From contig CASDPB010000035.1 of the NCBI GenBank assembly GCA_949282305.1, positions 1 to 64,000 of the forward strand: 64,000 bases of DNA. The letters run 5' to 3'. The position numbers and the translations under genes are program-made. Origin of the DNA: an uncultured Lentisphaeria bacterium (GTDB lineage Bacteria > Verrucomicrobiota > Lentisphaeria > Victivallales > UBA1829). Every line of letters begins with the position of its first letter. Positions within the stretch are counted from its first letter, which is position 1. Shown piece after piece: positions 33,636-42,411 of this stretch. Under the pieces are notes generated by a model. That model searched no databases. It had not been told where the DNA came from and saw nothing but the letters and a program-made list of their open reading frames with translations.

Positions 33636-35957
33636 TCACTTTGTCAGTATGACGTCAAGAAACATCGCGGGATCTTTGCCGAGGCCGATTCCGGGAGTGA
33701 GTTCCAGCCATCCCAGCCGTCCTTTTCCGTTGTTCAAATTGGCAAGAATGCTCCAGCGCATACTGGAACCTTCTTTCAGAATGAAAGGACTGACGGCACG
33801 CTTTGCAAGAGCAAACTCATAGATCGTCTTTCCGGGGAGACTGCGGACTGCCAGCCTGACTTCCCCGTCATCCAGCAGTCCGGTTTTCTTCGGCAGACTG
33901 TCGTAGTTGGAGCTTGAGGCAAAGTGCCGCAGAACTGCCGGTTTGTCTTCCCACGTGCCGAAGGTGTATTCAAAATCGTCATCGTCATATCCCTTGCCTT
34001 GTTTTGCGTTTTTCAGCGGGTCGAAGGCGAACTGTATGGAATCGGTCATCCACAAGGTGTTCAGCGAGTCCGCCTTCGCAAAGTATACCGGTTTGTGGAC
34101 GGTGATTGCGCAGTAGAGATGTTCCGGGGTCCACTGCGCCTGAAAATCCGCACGGATTTTTTCGTCTTCTTTTGTCCAGAGTCCGGGATTTTTGCGAACC
34201 GCGTTTGCGGGAACTGCAAGAGTTGTGACGGGGACAGCTTTCCATTCCCGGAGGTCTCCGTCGATCGAAACCTGTCCGGCAGCCTGCGGAACAGTCATGG
34301 CGCGCAGTTGGAATGTGCCCGGATAATGCTTTCCTCCGGTGGAGATGTCCGCCTGAATGGTTTGTGCTTCAACTCCGATTTTCCGCGCGGTGTGAAACAG
34401 TTCGGAAACTTTGCCTTCCGGGGGGATGCTGCGCAGTTCCCGCCTGCTTTTCACGCCGTCGATGATGGTGGACAGGGTGCCGGAAGCCGGACGGTTTCCA
34501 TGATTTCGGACGTCCAGAGCGAAACTTTCGCTTCCTGTGATGCGCGGCTGAACCGTCAGCGGCGGCAGATGACTGGGAATTTCCAGGCGTGAACAGAGCT
34601 CTTTCAGTTCGGGGAGTGTCTTGCCGGTCATATAATAAAGCGGCTGATTGTCAAGAATGACCTGTCCGGCGGCAACGGGGTTGCCCATGATGTCGAAGAA
34701 ACTGCCGTGCTGTTCCATTTCCCGCGAATTGATTTTTGCGGAGGCGCCTTTCCACTTCCAAAGCACGGCGATCCGGGATTTTCCCCCGTCGAAGACAACG
34801 CACCGCGATTCCGTTCCGATCCGGCAGCTTCCGATGAACGGGGCATTTCCCACGAGGTCGGCGAACGTGCGGATTGCATATCCGACGGGATGAAGCACCG
34901 GCGTGTAGTTGTTTCCCGGGTTTCCCCCGAGGACGATATTCCACGAGGTCTGCGTCCCGTAGGGAATCAGTTTGAAATGAGTGTAGACTTCGGCGCCGCC
35001 GGCAAATGCAAGGATCATGGTGCGCAGATCTTCCGCCGTGCAGATGCGGCTTTTTTCATCAATGAGATTATTGGGCAGGATTGCTGAATATTGTTTTCCG
35101 TTTTCCGAGCACCAGACGGGAATTTTCTTCCTGAAATCTCTCCGGATCGTATCGTTCAGCGTGTCCAGGCGCTCTTTCAGTTCATATTCTTCCGGCGTGA
35201 TGCAGTAAGGGTGAAGCGTGATGATGTCCAGAAGCGTGTCGCCGCCGTTCTGCAGCATCTGATGAATCCATGTCGCGTCCACAGTGCATGCCGCGGGACC
35301 GGCAAGTCTGGTCTCCGGTGCGATTTCCTTCAGAGTCCGCCGGACTTCTTTCAGATATTTGACATAAACTTTTTCCGTCATAGCCTCCATCGTGTCGGGG
35401 TTGAGGAGGCGCGGCTGCCAGATGTTCGGTTCGTTGCAGAATTCCAGAACATCCAGTTTTGAGGCATAGGGCGCAAGGCGTCTGCGGTATTCCGAAGTGG
35501 TTGCGGACGTATCCTTGCGGACCGCGCCGTTTTCCATGCCGAGGGGTCCCGCGCAGAGAAGAGTCCGGATTCCGCCGTCGTGAATCCGCGCCATATACTC
35601 CAGGGATGAGTTTTCCTCTCCCAGCCGGAACTGCGCCCAGATTCGCGCGGTTCCGGCACGGATGAGCTTCAGCAGGTCAAGTGTCATCTGCGAGTTGGAA
35701 CGGTAGGTGAGATCCATTGCGATGCGCGGTATCGACGGAGCGGTGCCGCGCATGCGCCCGAACAGATAGCCATGTTCCATGACCTCGCCCGAATTTCTGT
35801 CGCGGACGCTGACAATCAGATTCTGCGCTCCCAGCAGAGTCTCTTCTTCCGCAAGCGGCAGCTGAAGCGTCCGTTTTTCCCCGGGGGCGCACTCGTAAAC
35901 ACCCGCCTTTTTCCGCCAGCGCACGGTTCCGTAATAATCGACGAGGCGTGAAGTCAC
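33636..35957 (-). CDS. Glycoside hydrolase (clan GH-A-like) with C-terminal CBM9-like domain; 3' part of a frameshifted gene
   Basis: A frame of 773 codons that opens with GTG inside the stop region of the 35954-37183 frame. It continues the same protein: joined at the A8 run, the chain reads ...NLSKKNSIYEVTSRLVDYYG. About residues 70-420 look like a (beta/alpha)8 glycosidase, with acid/base candidate E in EFCNEPN and nucleophile candidate E in VWCSENGK, the clan GH-A spacing. After a beta domain, the last 180 residues (VSIDGDLREWKAVPV, DSIQFAFDPLKN, YEFALAKRAVSPF) resemble a CBM9/DOMON module. The family (GH39-, GH5- or other-like) cannot be settled by eye. A GTGA overlap could permit independent initiation. 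Confidence 0.8.
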   Translation of the reverse strand: MTSRLVDYYGTVRWRKKAGVYECAPGEKRTLQLPLAEEETLLGAQNLIVSVRDRNSGEVMEHGYLFGRMRGTAPSIPRIAMDLTYRSNSQMTLDLLKLIRAGTARIWAQFRLGEENSSLEYMARIHDGGIRTLLCAGPLGMENGAVRKDTSATTSEYRRRLAPYASKLDVLEFCNEPNIWQPRLLNPDTMEAMTEKVYVKYLKEVRRTLKEIAPETRLAGPAACTVDATWIHQMLQNGGDTLLDIITLHPYCITPEEYELKERLDTLNDTIRRDFRKKIPVWCSENGKQYSAILPNNLIDEKSRICTAEDLRTMILAFAGGAEVYTHFKLIPYGTQTSWNIVLGGNPGNNYTPVLHPVGYAIRTFADLVGNAPFIGSCRIGTESRCVVFDGGKSRIAVLWKWKGASAKINSREMEQHGSFFDIMGNPVAAGQVILDNQPLYYMTGKTLPELKELCSRLEIPSHLPPLTVQPRITGSESFALDVRNHGNRPASGTLSTIIDGVKSRRELRSIPPEGKVSELFHTARKIGVEAQTIQADISTGGKHYPGTFQLRAMTVPQAAGQVSIDGDLREWKAVPVTTLAVPANAVRKNPGLWTKEDEKIRADFQAQWTPEHLYCAITVHKPVYFAKADSLNTLWMTDSIQFAFDPLKNAKQGKGYDDDDFEYTFGTWEDKPAVLRHFASSSNYDSLPKKTGLLDDGEVRLAVRSLPGKTIYEFALAKRAVSPFILKEGSSMRWSILANLNNGKGRLGWLELTPGIGLGKDPAMFLDVILTK

Positions 35958-37183
35958 CTCATATATGGAGTTTTTTTTGAGAGATTGGAGATGACGACTT
36001 CCGCGGAGATTTTTTCTCCCGGGGCGTAATTGCAGTCGGGATCGTTCATGGTTCCGGAAACTGCGAACGGCGTTTGGACAAACGGAACCTCTCCGGTTCC
36101 CGTCGATGCGGTAATGTCGTCAATCCAGAAAGTTGCATCCGTCTGCGGGGAAAAGCAGAGATAAGTCTCATTGTGCACATTCATGTTGCCGTCCAGCCCG
36201 ACTCCTCCCCGTCCCCATGTCGGAACCAGAAGAGATATTTTTTTCCATTCGGCGCCGACGTTCTGGCTGGCTGCCGGAAAACCGTACGCCGCGCCGGAGT
36301 TGCAGACCAGGAACATGCCGACACCGGCATTGGGCTTGGAGGCTTTTGCCCAGTAGGTGATGCGCAGCGGCTGACCGGGCATCACCTTCACCGGGCCGAT
36401 GTAAAGACGGTTCGCCGCATTGGGCTTTGCTTCGATGCGGAAGGATGTCCTGCCGGAATGAAATTCCTCCGTGTCCAGGAAGAAGTTGCGGTCGGCGGTC
36501 TGCCAGGAACCGTCGAACCACTGAAGACGGTTGCTGTCACTTTGCACTTTCAGCGGATCCCCGTAAGCGCCGAGCCACCCGCGTTCCGCTCCGCCATTGG
36601 GGAGCTGGCTGCCGGATACGGCGGACTTTTCCTCGCGGAAGGTTTCCAGGCGCATCTCCTCGATCGTGTAGACCGCTGGAGTGTGGAACCCGATGCGCGG
36701 AGAAAAGCCGGTCAGACCGGGCAGCGCCTGGGCCTCATAGAGAAGAGTGACGGGAGTGTCCTTATTGATTTTGAACCGCCTGGAACCGCCTTTCCATGTG
36801 TTCTGCTTCTGCATCATCATGAGCATGACTTCCGCATCGCAGTCCGCTTTCAGGCGAACGGTGAAACGGACTTTCTGACCGCTTAACTCCGCCGGGGAGA
36901 CTGACGGCGGCAATTGAAAGGACAGCGGCAGATTCCGTTTGGTCGTGACGGTGCTGTTCCGCACATCCACGACCAGTGCCTTGTCTTTTATCTGCACCGC
37001 TGCCTTGCTGTCCGGCGGAATCGTCAGAACAGCAAGAATCTGCTTGTCCTGATTCCTGCAGACGATGCTTCTGCCGTCGCGGCTGGCGGCGACGGTATCG
37101 GAGTCCTGATAGTTTTGGGTGACGGTTGCCGCGGAACAGAGTGAAAATGCCGCCAGCAGGTTGCAGAGCAAGATTGCTTTCAT
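35954..37183 (-). CDS. N-terminal part of the frameshifted glycoside hydrolase (signal peptide and carbohydrate-binding-like region)
   Basis: A frame of 409 residues with a Sec signal peptide (about 1-19, LLCNLLAAFSLCSA). It consists of beta-rich modules; residues about 200-370 (NGGAERGWLG, FHSGRTSFRIEA, FWIDDITAST) resemble a CBM4/9 or CBM22-type binding domain, and the end (YAPGEKISAEVVISNLSKK) begins another beta domain that is cut off by the frame change. The frame stops at TGA 35954-35956 just after eight A residues on the coding strand. It begins 18 nt after the pseudopilin gene and is the third gene of the LacI-pseudopilin-glycosidase operon. Full-length product would be about 1180 residues. 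Confidence 0.8.
   Translation of the reverse strand: MKAILLCNLLAAFSLCSAATVTQNYQDSDTVAASRDGRSIVCRNQDKQILAVLTIPPDSKAAVQIKDKALVVDVRNSTVTTKRNLPLSFQLPPSVSPAELSGQKVRFTVRLKADCDAEVMLMMMQKQNTWKGGSRRFKINKDTPVTLLYEAQALPGLTGFSPRIGFHTPAVYTIEEMRLETFREEKSAVSGSQLPNGGAERGWLGAYGDPLKVQSDSNRLQWFDGSWQTADRNFFLDTEEFHSGRTSFRIEAKPNAANRLYIGPVKVMPGQPLRITYWAKASKPNAGVGMFLVCNSGAAYGFPAASQNVGAEWKKISLLVPTWGRGGVGLDGNMNVHNETYLCFSPQTDATFWIDDITASTGTGEVPFVQTPFAVSGTMNDPDCNYAPGEKISAEVVISNLSKKTPYMR
35971..35978 (-). other. A8 run (coding strand) at the frame junction of the glycosidase
   Basis: The coding strand reads TCA AAA AAA ACT. A -1 slip on the A run, or one extra A in RNA or DNA, gives AAA AAC TCC ATA TAT GAG and enters the downstream frame precisely. 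It could be a programmed frameshift, transcriptional slippage, phase variation, or a base-call error. Confidence 0.6.
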
Positions 37184-37201
37184 AGTTCTCCTTTCCTAAG
37201 T

Positions 37202-37906
37202 TTAATCTTCGATAATCAGTTGATTGAGATCGGTATCTTCCGGCAGTCGGTTGATTGCGGAGGCGTGTCCGTCAAGATAAACCGTGATCCAGCCCGGGGA
37301 GCCGTGGCGTCTTCTGCCGTATCCGTCAAAAGAATTCAGCAGATTTTTCCCGTCTGTCCGGAAATTCATGACGCATGTCGCCTGATAAGTGGGCGCGAAT
37401 TCATTGTGATCCAGAAAATACCAGGTTTTTGAGGGGATGAATCTTTTGTCGCCCAGGAATTCCTTCGGCGGATTGGTGGCGCGGAAGATGCTTTTTCCGG
37501 AACCGCAGAACGTCCAGCGCTGAACGATCAGATAGGAGAGTTTCGCCGTCGTTTCATTGTAGCCGCCGGCTTTTCTTCTGTCTTCCGGACAGGAAAATAC
37601 CGGCCATGAACCGGGAGGGGCGATCTGTTTGTACTGCATGTAGCATGTGCCGAAATAAAAGCTCCACTGGTGATTGCCGGGAGACGCCATGGCGCCGGAA
37701 CTGTTGATGTCCGGCGCGGCATAGTCGCTGTTGTCATTTTGATACTGGGTTCCGCAGAGCCCGATCTGGCGCAGATTGTTTTTGCAGAAAGTCGTGCGGG
37801 CATAAGACTGCGCCCTGTTCAGCGCGGGCAGAAGAAGCCCCGCAAGAACCACGATGATTGATATTACGGTCAGAAGCTCTATCAGTGTGAATGGTCTTCT
37901 CATCAT
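37202..37906 (-). CDS. Type II secretion-like pseudopilin with H-X9-DG-like C-terminus
   Basis: A protein of 234 residues. The N-terminus [31 protein letters not shown] is a prepilin peptidase site (cleavage before F, conserved E at mature position 5) followed by the hydrophobic helix. The body has the cysteine-bearing [11 protein letters not shown] and FSCPEDRRK segments typical of the DUF1559-like group, and near the end [17 protein letters not shown], the H-X9-DG-type motif. Such genes occur in very large numbers in Victivallis-type genomes, often beside polysaccharide-degrading enzymes. It lies 9 nt after the LacI gene and 18 nt before the glycosidase. A role in secreting or displaying the enzyme is inference. 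Confidence 0.9.
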   Translation of the reverse strand: MMRRPFTLIELLTVISIIVVLAGLLLPALNRAQSYARTTFCKNNLRQIGLCGTQYQNDNSDYAAPDINSSGAMASPGNHQWSFYFGTCYMQYKQIAPPGSWPVFSCPEDRRKAGGYNETTAKLSYLIVQRWTFCGSGKSIFRATNPPKEFLGDKRFIPSKTWYFLDHNEFAPTYQATCVMNFRTDGKNLLNSFDGYGRRRHGSPGWITVYLDGHASAINRLPEDTDLNQLIIED

Positions 37907-37915
37907 TCCTCTCCA

Positions 37916-38962
37916 TCAGGTTTCGGCTGCCTCCGGCTTGAAATACGGATTGCAGCATTCATTCATCAGAACGGCATAATACGGATCGGCGATTTGCCGG
38001 CGGCAATATGCCTGCAGCTGCCGCACATCAAGGAAGTCCGCGGGGATTTCTATCGTCTGAACGGGGGAATCCGGAGCGTCGATGATTTCCATCAGGCGCT
38101 TCACTCTCAGGGAAACATATTCCTGAAAGGGATTGACAATCGCTCCGACGATGCTGTCATGGAGAATCAGGTCATGCGGAAGCGTATAATCGTAAATGAT
38201 CTTAGGCAGATTGCGGATGCCGTTTCTGTCGCACTCCTGAAGAAAACGGATCGTGCTCCTGCTGTCGCGCGCGATCAGCGCATCCGCATGACAGTCGCAG
38301 ATCGCCTTCCGGATCCGCTGCGCTGCGAGCTGCTCATGCAGATCACAGTTCCGGTAGAATATTCCGGCTTCTTTGAAGAGAGTGCGGTACAGAGCGATTT
38401 CCTGCTCATGCATGGTTTCCGAGAACAGGGACAGGGCACGTCTGCATCCGGACTTCTGCAGCAGTTCCACCGCCGCTTTGCCTGCCCGCGTCTGCGATAT
38501 GATGCTGGAATTCACATTTTTCTGAGGGCCCTTGGCAAGAATGGGATAATTTTGCAGCGCTTCCGGCACCTTCCAGTCCGGCGGCAGATAAAAACCGTAA
38601 AGTGTTCCTGCCGTCTGGGAGGCAAGATCCAGCAGACATTGCATTTCACGTTTTCGGTCATATCTTGTCAGAGAGATCAGAAGCCGGCAATGATATTTTT
38701 CAACTTCCTGAAACAGCTTTTCTATGTAGAGTCCGGAATAGATGCTGGCGACTTCGCAGAGCACTACGCCGATGAAATTGTTTTTGCCGCGGTTCAGTGC
38801 TCTTGCCATTGCCGAGGGACGGTAATTGAATTTGCGGACCGCCTCCTCTATCCTGCTTCGCGTTTTGGGGTTCGTTGCAAGCGGATTGTTGTTCAAATAC
38901 ATGGAAACCAGTGCCTTGGAAACTCCGGCGTAATTTGCAATGTCTTTGATTGTCGCACGCAT
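37916..38962 (-). CDS. LacI-family transcriptional regulator
   Basis: A protein of 348 residues. The N-terminal helix-turn-helix (TIKDIANYAGVSKALVSMYLNN, then FNYRPSAMARALNRGKNNFIGVV) is standard LacI, with the sugar-binding periplasmic-protein-like domain at about 62-330. It is first in an operon with the pseudopilin and glycosidase. A 15-bp near-palindrome with a central CCGG lies between its promoter and ribosome-binding site, so it probably represses its own operon and responds to a breakdown sugar. The inducer is unknown. Confidence 0.93.
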   Translation of the reverse strand: MRATIKDIANYAGVSKALVSMYLNNNPLATNPKTRSRIEEAVRKFNYRPSAMARALNRGKNNFIGVVLCEVASIYSGLYIEKLFQEVEKYHCRLLISLTRYDRKREMQCLLDLASQTAGTLYGFYLPPDWKVPEALQNYPILAKGPQKNVNSSIISQTRAGKAAVELLQKSGCRRALSLFSETMHEQEIALYRTLFKEAGIFYRNCDLHEQLAAQRIRKAICDCHADALIARDSRSTIRFLQECDRNGIRNLPKIIYDYTLPHDLILHDSIVGAIVNPFQEYVSLRVKRLMEIIDAPDSPVQTIEIPADFLDVRQLQAYCRRQIADPYYAVLMNECCNPYFKPEAAET

Positions 38963-38974
38963 ACCGCAATCTCC

Positions 38975-39024
38975 TTTAACCGGTTCAAATATTAATATTA
39001 TATTCCGGTTTTTCTTTTTGTCAA
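38975..39024 (-). promoter_or_regulatory. Promoter and LacI-type operator of the LacI-pseudopilin-glycosidase operon
   Basis: On the minus strand: TTGACA (39024-39019), 16-bp spacer, TATAAT (39002-38997), both perfect consensus hexamers. Downstream, TTTGAACCGGTTAAA (38989-38975) is nearly symmetric around CC|GG, the form typical of LacI-family operators, and abuts the GGAG ribosome-binding site. Confidence 0.75.
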
Positions 39025-39196
39025 GGGGTTCCCGGAGAATTTGCGGGAAGTTTTCGGGGAAACTCGGGGGATGTCATCCCGACCGGGCGGAGCGGAGCAG
39101 AAACCCTGCTGCCGGTTTCCGGACACGATGGAATACGGCGGCAATCAGGGGGAGGGGAAACATGTCCGCCCCCGCGGCGCGGGAGCGGAGGACGGG

Positions 39197-40348
39197 TTAT
39201 CGCCTGGCAAGAATGTCCTTGATGGCGTCAATGACGTCATCCTGATCCTTTTCGGTCATGTCGGGAAACAGCGGAATGGAGCAGATCCGGTCGGAGTTCC
39301 ATTCCGTATTCGGGAACATTCCCGGTTTATAGCCGAGCACATCACGGTAGTATTTCTGGAGATGGGTGCAGCGGAAATGGAGGCCGGTTCCGATGTTGCG
39401 TTTCTTGAGTTCGCTCATGAACTCGTCGCGGGAGACGCCTGCCTTGTCTGTGACGCGGACTACAAAAAGATGCCAGGAATGCTTCATCCGGTAATCCGGG
39501 TCTTTGAGCGGAAGGATTTCGTCGATGTCCGCGAATTTTTCGCGGTAACGGAGAGCCAGCGCCTCCCGTTTCGCGTTGAATTCATTGATTCGTGCAAGCT
39601 GACGCACTCCGAGCACTGCCTGCATGTCCGGCATATTGAACTTGAAGCCCGGTTCCACAACCTGCGCCTGAGGCGCGCGTCCGTGCGTCTGACGATCGTA
39701 GGCATCTACGCCGAGACCGTGAAATTTGAGGCTGCGGACTTTGCCGGCAAGCTGCGGGTCATCCGTCGTGAACATGCCGCCTTCGCCCGTTGTGATGTTC
39801 TTGATCGGATGAAACGAAAACATGCAGGTGCCCCTGGAGCCGATTCTCTCGCCGTTCCATTCACTGCCGAGCGCGTGCGCGGCGTCCTCGACGAGCATGA
39901 TGTTGTGTTTTTCCGCGATTTTGCGGATCGGTCCCATATTCAGGGCGGCGCCGGCAAAATGAACGGGAACGATCAGCCTGGTTTTCGGTGTGATTTTCTC
40001 TTCGATCGCTTCCGGCGTAACCATCAGGGTGTCGCGGTCCACGTCGGCGAAGACGGGAGTCGCTCCGAAAAGAAGAACCGTGTTCGGAAGGGACACCCAG
40101 GTCATGGACGGAGTGATGACTTCGTCGCCGGGGCCGATGCCGAGAGCGCGCAGCAGGGCGTGCATGACGGATGTTTCGGAGGTCATGCTGACCGCTTCGC
40201 CGCAGGAGACATATTTTTTGAAATCGTCTTCAAAGCGGGCGACCTGGGGACCGGTTGTGACCCAGCCGGAACGCAGAACATCGGCCACAGCCGCAATATC
40301 CTCTTCATTGATGGACGGTCTGGAAAAAGGAAGAAAATCGTTTCTCAT
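39197..40348 (-). CDS. DegT/DnrJ/EryC1/StrS-family aminotransferase, ArnB-like
   Basis: A protein of 383 residues. A PLP-dependent sugar aminotransferase. The ATG at 40348 has AAGGAG 9 nt upstream, so the longer frame to 40525 is rejected. PLP residues are K183 in HPIKNITTGEGG and the E154-D155 pair in VEDAAHALGS. The HPIKNITT segment and length closely resemble ArnB (UDP-4-amino-4-deoxy-L-arabinose:oxoglutarate aminotransferase), which modifies lipid A. No other arn gene is adjacent, so another surface sugar is possible. It is a single gene with flanking hairpins. Confidence 0.88.
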   Translation of the reverse strand: MRNDFLPFSRPSINEEDIAAVADVLRSGWVTTGPQVARFEDDFKKYVSCGEAVSMTSETSVMHALLRALGIGPGDEVITPSMTWVSLPNTVLLFGATPVFADVDRDTLMVTPEAIEEKITPKTRLIVPVHFAGAALNMGPIRKIAEKHNIMLVEDAAHALGSEWNGERIGSRGTCMFSFHPIKNITTGEGGMFTTDDPQLAGKVRSLKFHGLGVDAYDRQTHGRAPQAQVVEPGFKFNMPDMQAVLGVRQLARINEFNAKREALALRYREKFADIDEILPLKDPDYRMKHSWHLFVVRVTDKAGVSRDEFMSELKKRNIGTGLHFRCTHLQKYYRDVLGYKPGMFPNTEWNSDRICSIPLFPDMTEKDQDDVIDAIKDILARR

Positions 40349-40571
40349 TGGTTCAGCTCCTTGTAAAATAATCTGACAGACATGTAAGATAGCATGTCCT
40401 GCCCGGATTTTCCAGTCCTGAGCGTCAAGTTGCCGGAGAGAGTTGCTGGATAATACGGTGCCGTGCCGCGGTTCCGCGGTCTGAAAAAGGAAACTCCGGA
40501 TGCCTGTGCCGCCGGAAAGGGGCATGGGCAGCCGGAGAGAAAGGCATCTGCCGGGAGACTTTTTTTCTTTA

Positions 40572-42296
40572 TTATTTTTTCTTCATCCAGACCGTGAGTC
40601 TGTTGTCCAGGGAAAAACGGTTTCCGGCGGACGCATAGTCACAGAGAAGCGTGCCGTCCGAAAGACGCTTGACAAGGTGGAATTCGTCACCCGGTGTTTC
40701 CGCGTCCTGAACGATTCCGTCTGCCGGAATGGGACGGTTCACCTCTCCGAGGCGGGAATCCTGCGCCAGAACGACCGGCCCCGCGACACAGCCTGTCCGA
40801 CTGATGTCGGGAGAGAGAACCAGTTCCGGCGTCAGATCGAACCGGAGCTCAATTTTGTCCGTATGACTCCAGTTCCGCTTCAGAAGCAGGTAGTCGCCGG
40901 GAACGACCTCGAGTTTTCCGCCGTTCAGCAGGAAAGCGGAATTTCCTTTCCACCAGCACGGAATCCGGAAACGGATTGCAAACTCCTCCGCCTTGTCCAG
41001 GTGAAGCGTGACTGCGACGTCTCCTTTCCACGGGTATTCCCCCCGGACTTCCAGCCGTGCAGTCTGTCCGCGTGGAGTCCGGAAGGAGCAGACGAGGGGC
41101 TCATATGCATTGAGGACAATGCCGTCGGGACTTCCGAGAACCGCGGTATAGGAAGCCATGGCGATTCCTTCCGGTCCCTGCGCCAGACAGCAGTCTTCGC
41201 CGAATCCCGGCAGCTGGTCAGGGGCGGCCTGTTTGAAACACGCGCCGGAAAGCGGGGAGGGATTTGCGTGGATGTACCAGCTGCCGTCCGGTTTCATGGA
41301 ACCGAGCATGGCATTGTAGAAGGCGCGCTCCATGCAGTCCGCGGCGGTGGCGGAACCGGTCAGCTTCAGAATCCGGTCGCAGTAGTGGAGCCATGTGGCG
41401 GTGACGCAGGTTTCGCCGTGATTTCCGGAGTCGTCGCGCGTCTGCCGCATTGCGCCGTAATACCAGTATTCCCCGACGACGTCTTTGAGTCCTCCTCCTC
41501 CGGTGATGAATATTTCCTGTTCCCGCACCATGCGGAAGAGTTCCATCACGGCGTTCAGATATTCCTCTTCCGGTTCCATAAGATAAAATTCCGAAAGTCC
41601 CTGAAAACAGGAGAGCATTTCATAGGCTTTGCCGTTTCCGATCTCCGCCGGGGGAACATGCCTGCGCGCGGCCTGGAAGATATTGTGTTTCAGCGAGCAG
41701 CCGGAATCAACGATTCCGCGCGCATAGTCGCGGTAGCGCTGTTCTCCGCTTGCCGCCGCGACTCCGCAGACCGCGCCGAGAATCGAACATGCGGCGAGTC
41801 CTTCATGCCAGCCGTAATGCGGCATGGACTGTCCTGCCGGGGGAATCTGCCGCATCAGGTGGTCGAGAACGCCGCAGCAGGCTTTCAGCACCCGTTCGTC
41901 GCGTTCGATGAGGTTGTAGTAACGGAGCAGGGCGAGGATCACATATTTCCGTCCCCAGATGTCCCAGCCTTCGGTCTGCATTTCCGCCGGATAGGAACTG
42001 ATGCAGCCGTCCGGCGTCTGCGTGGAAAGCATGTCGTCAACCGTTTCCCGGATGATTTGCAGGAGTTCCGCATCCTGGGTTCCGTGCCATGCGAGGATCG
42101 CCGAACGGACGATCTTTCCCCAGAATTCGCAGCGCCAGAGATTGTCTTTTTCATTCCTGAAACGAAACGGGTCGACCAGTTTTCTGTAATCGACTTTTTT
42201 CAGCCGGTTTTCTGTGGTTTGTCTGAGCGCTTTTCCCATGGTGCCGCGGAGCTGAACCGCGCCTGCCGGAAGAGAGTGGAAACGATCCTGATTCAT
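40572..42296 (-). CDS. GH127-like beta-L-arabinofuranosidase (DUF1680)
   Basis: A protein of 574 residues with the alpha/alpha-barrel of the GH127 family. E295 and C297 in HGETCVTATWL, and C369-C370 in DCCLAQGPEG, match the zinc-thiolate site of characterised GH127 enzymes, in which one of the paired cysteines is the nucleophile. The MERAFYNAMLGS segment is also characteristic. There is no signal peptide, so it acts in the cytoplasm on imported oligosaccharides. It neighbours an AraC regulator (minus strand, 115 nt upstream) and an L-fucose/L-arabinose isomerase-like gene. Specificity within GH127/GH146-type families is not certain. Confidence 0.88.
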   Translation of the reverse strand: MNQDRFHSLPAGAVQLRGTMGKALRQTTENRLKKVDYRKLVDPFRFRNEKDNLWRCEFWGKIVRSAILAWHGTQDAELLQIIRETVDDMLSTQTPDGCISSYPAEMQTEGWDIWGRKYVILALLRYYNLIERDERVLKACCGVLDHLMRQIPPAGQSMPHYGWHEGLAACSILGAVCGVAAASGEQRYRDYARGIVDSGCSLKHNIFQAARRHVPPAEIGNGKAYEMLSCFQGLSEFYLMEPEEEYLNAVMELFRMVREQEIFITGGGGLKDVVGEYWYYGAMRQTRDDSGNHGETCVTATWLHYCDRILKLTGSATAADCMERAFYNAMLGSMKPDGSWYIHANPSPLSGACFKQAAPDQLPGFGEDCCLAQGPEGIAMASYTAVLGSPDGIVLNAYEPLVCSFRTPRGQTARLEVRGEYPWKGDVAVTLHLDKAEEFAIRFRIPCWWKGNSAFLLNGGKLEVVPGDYLLLKRNWSHTDKIELRFDLTPELVLSPDISRTGCVAGPVVLAQDSRLGEVNRPIPADGIVQDAETPGDEFHLVKRLSDGTLLCDYASAGNRFSLDNRLTVWMKKK

Positions 42297-42411
42297 GAAA
42301 ACTCCTGTTGTTGAAATTTCTGTTTCGGATGTGAATTAAGATAGAGGTTTTTTCCGCCGAATTCTATAACAAACCGGAAAAAAAACAGGACAATTTATTC
42401 CGAACCGGGCT

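Noticed and set aside
33636-37183. Treating the two glycosidase frames as two independent genes
   Set aside because: The first ends in the middle of a beta domain and the second starts mid-domain with only a GTG; joining at the A8 run gives a continuous domain.
39197-40525. 442-residue start for the ArnB-like aminotransferase
   Set aside because: The first 59 residues are low-complexity and unlike the family, while the ATG at 40348 has AAGGAG and the canonical N-terminus.
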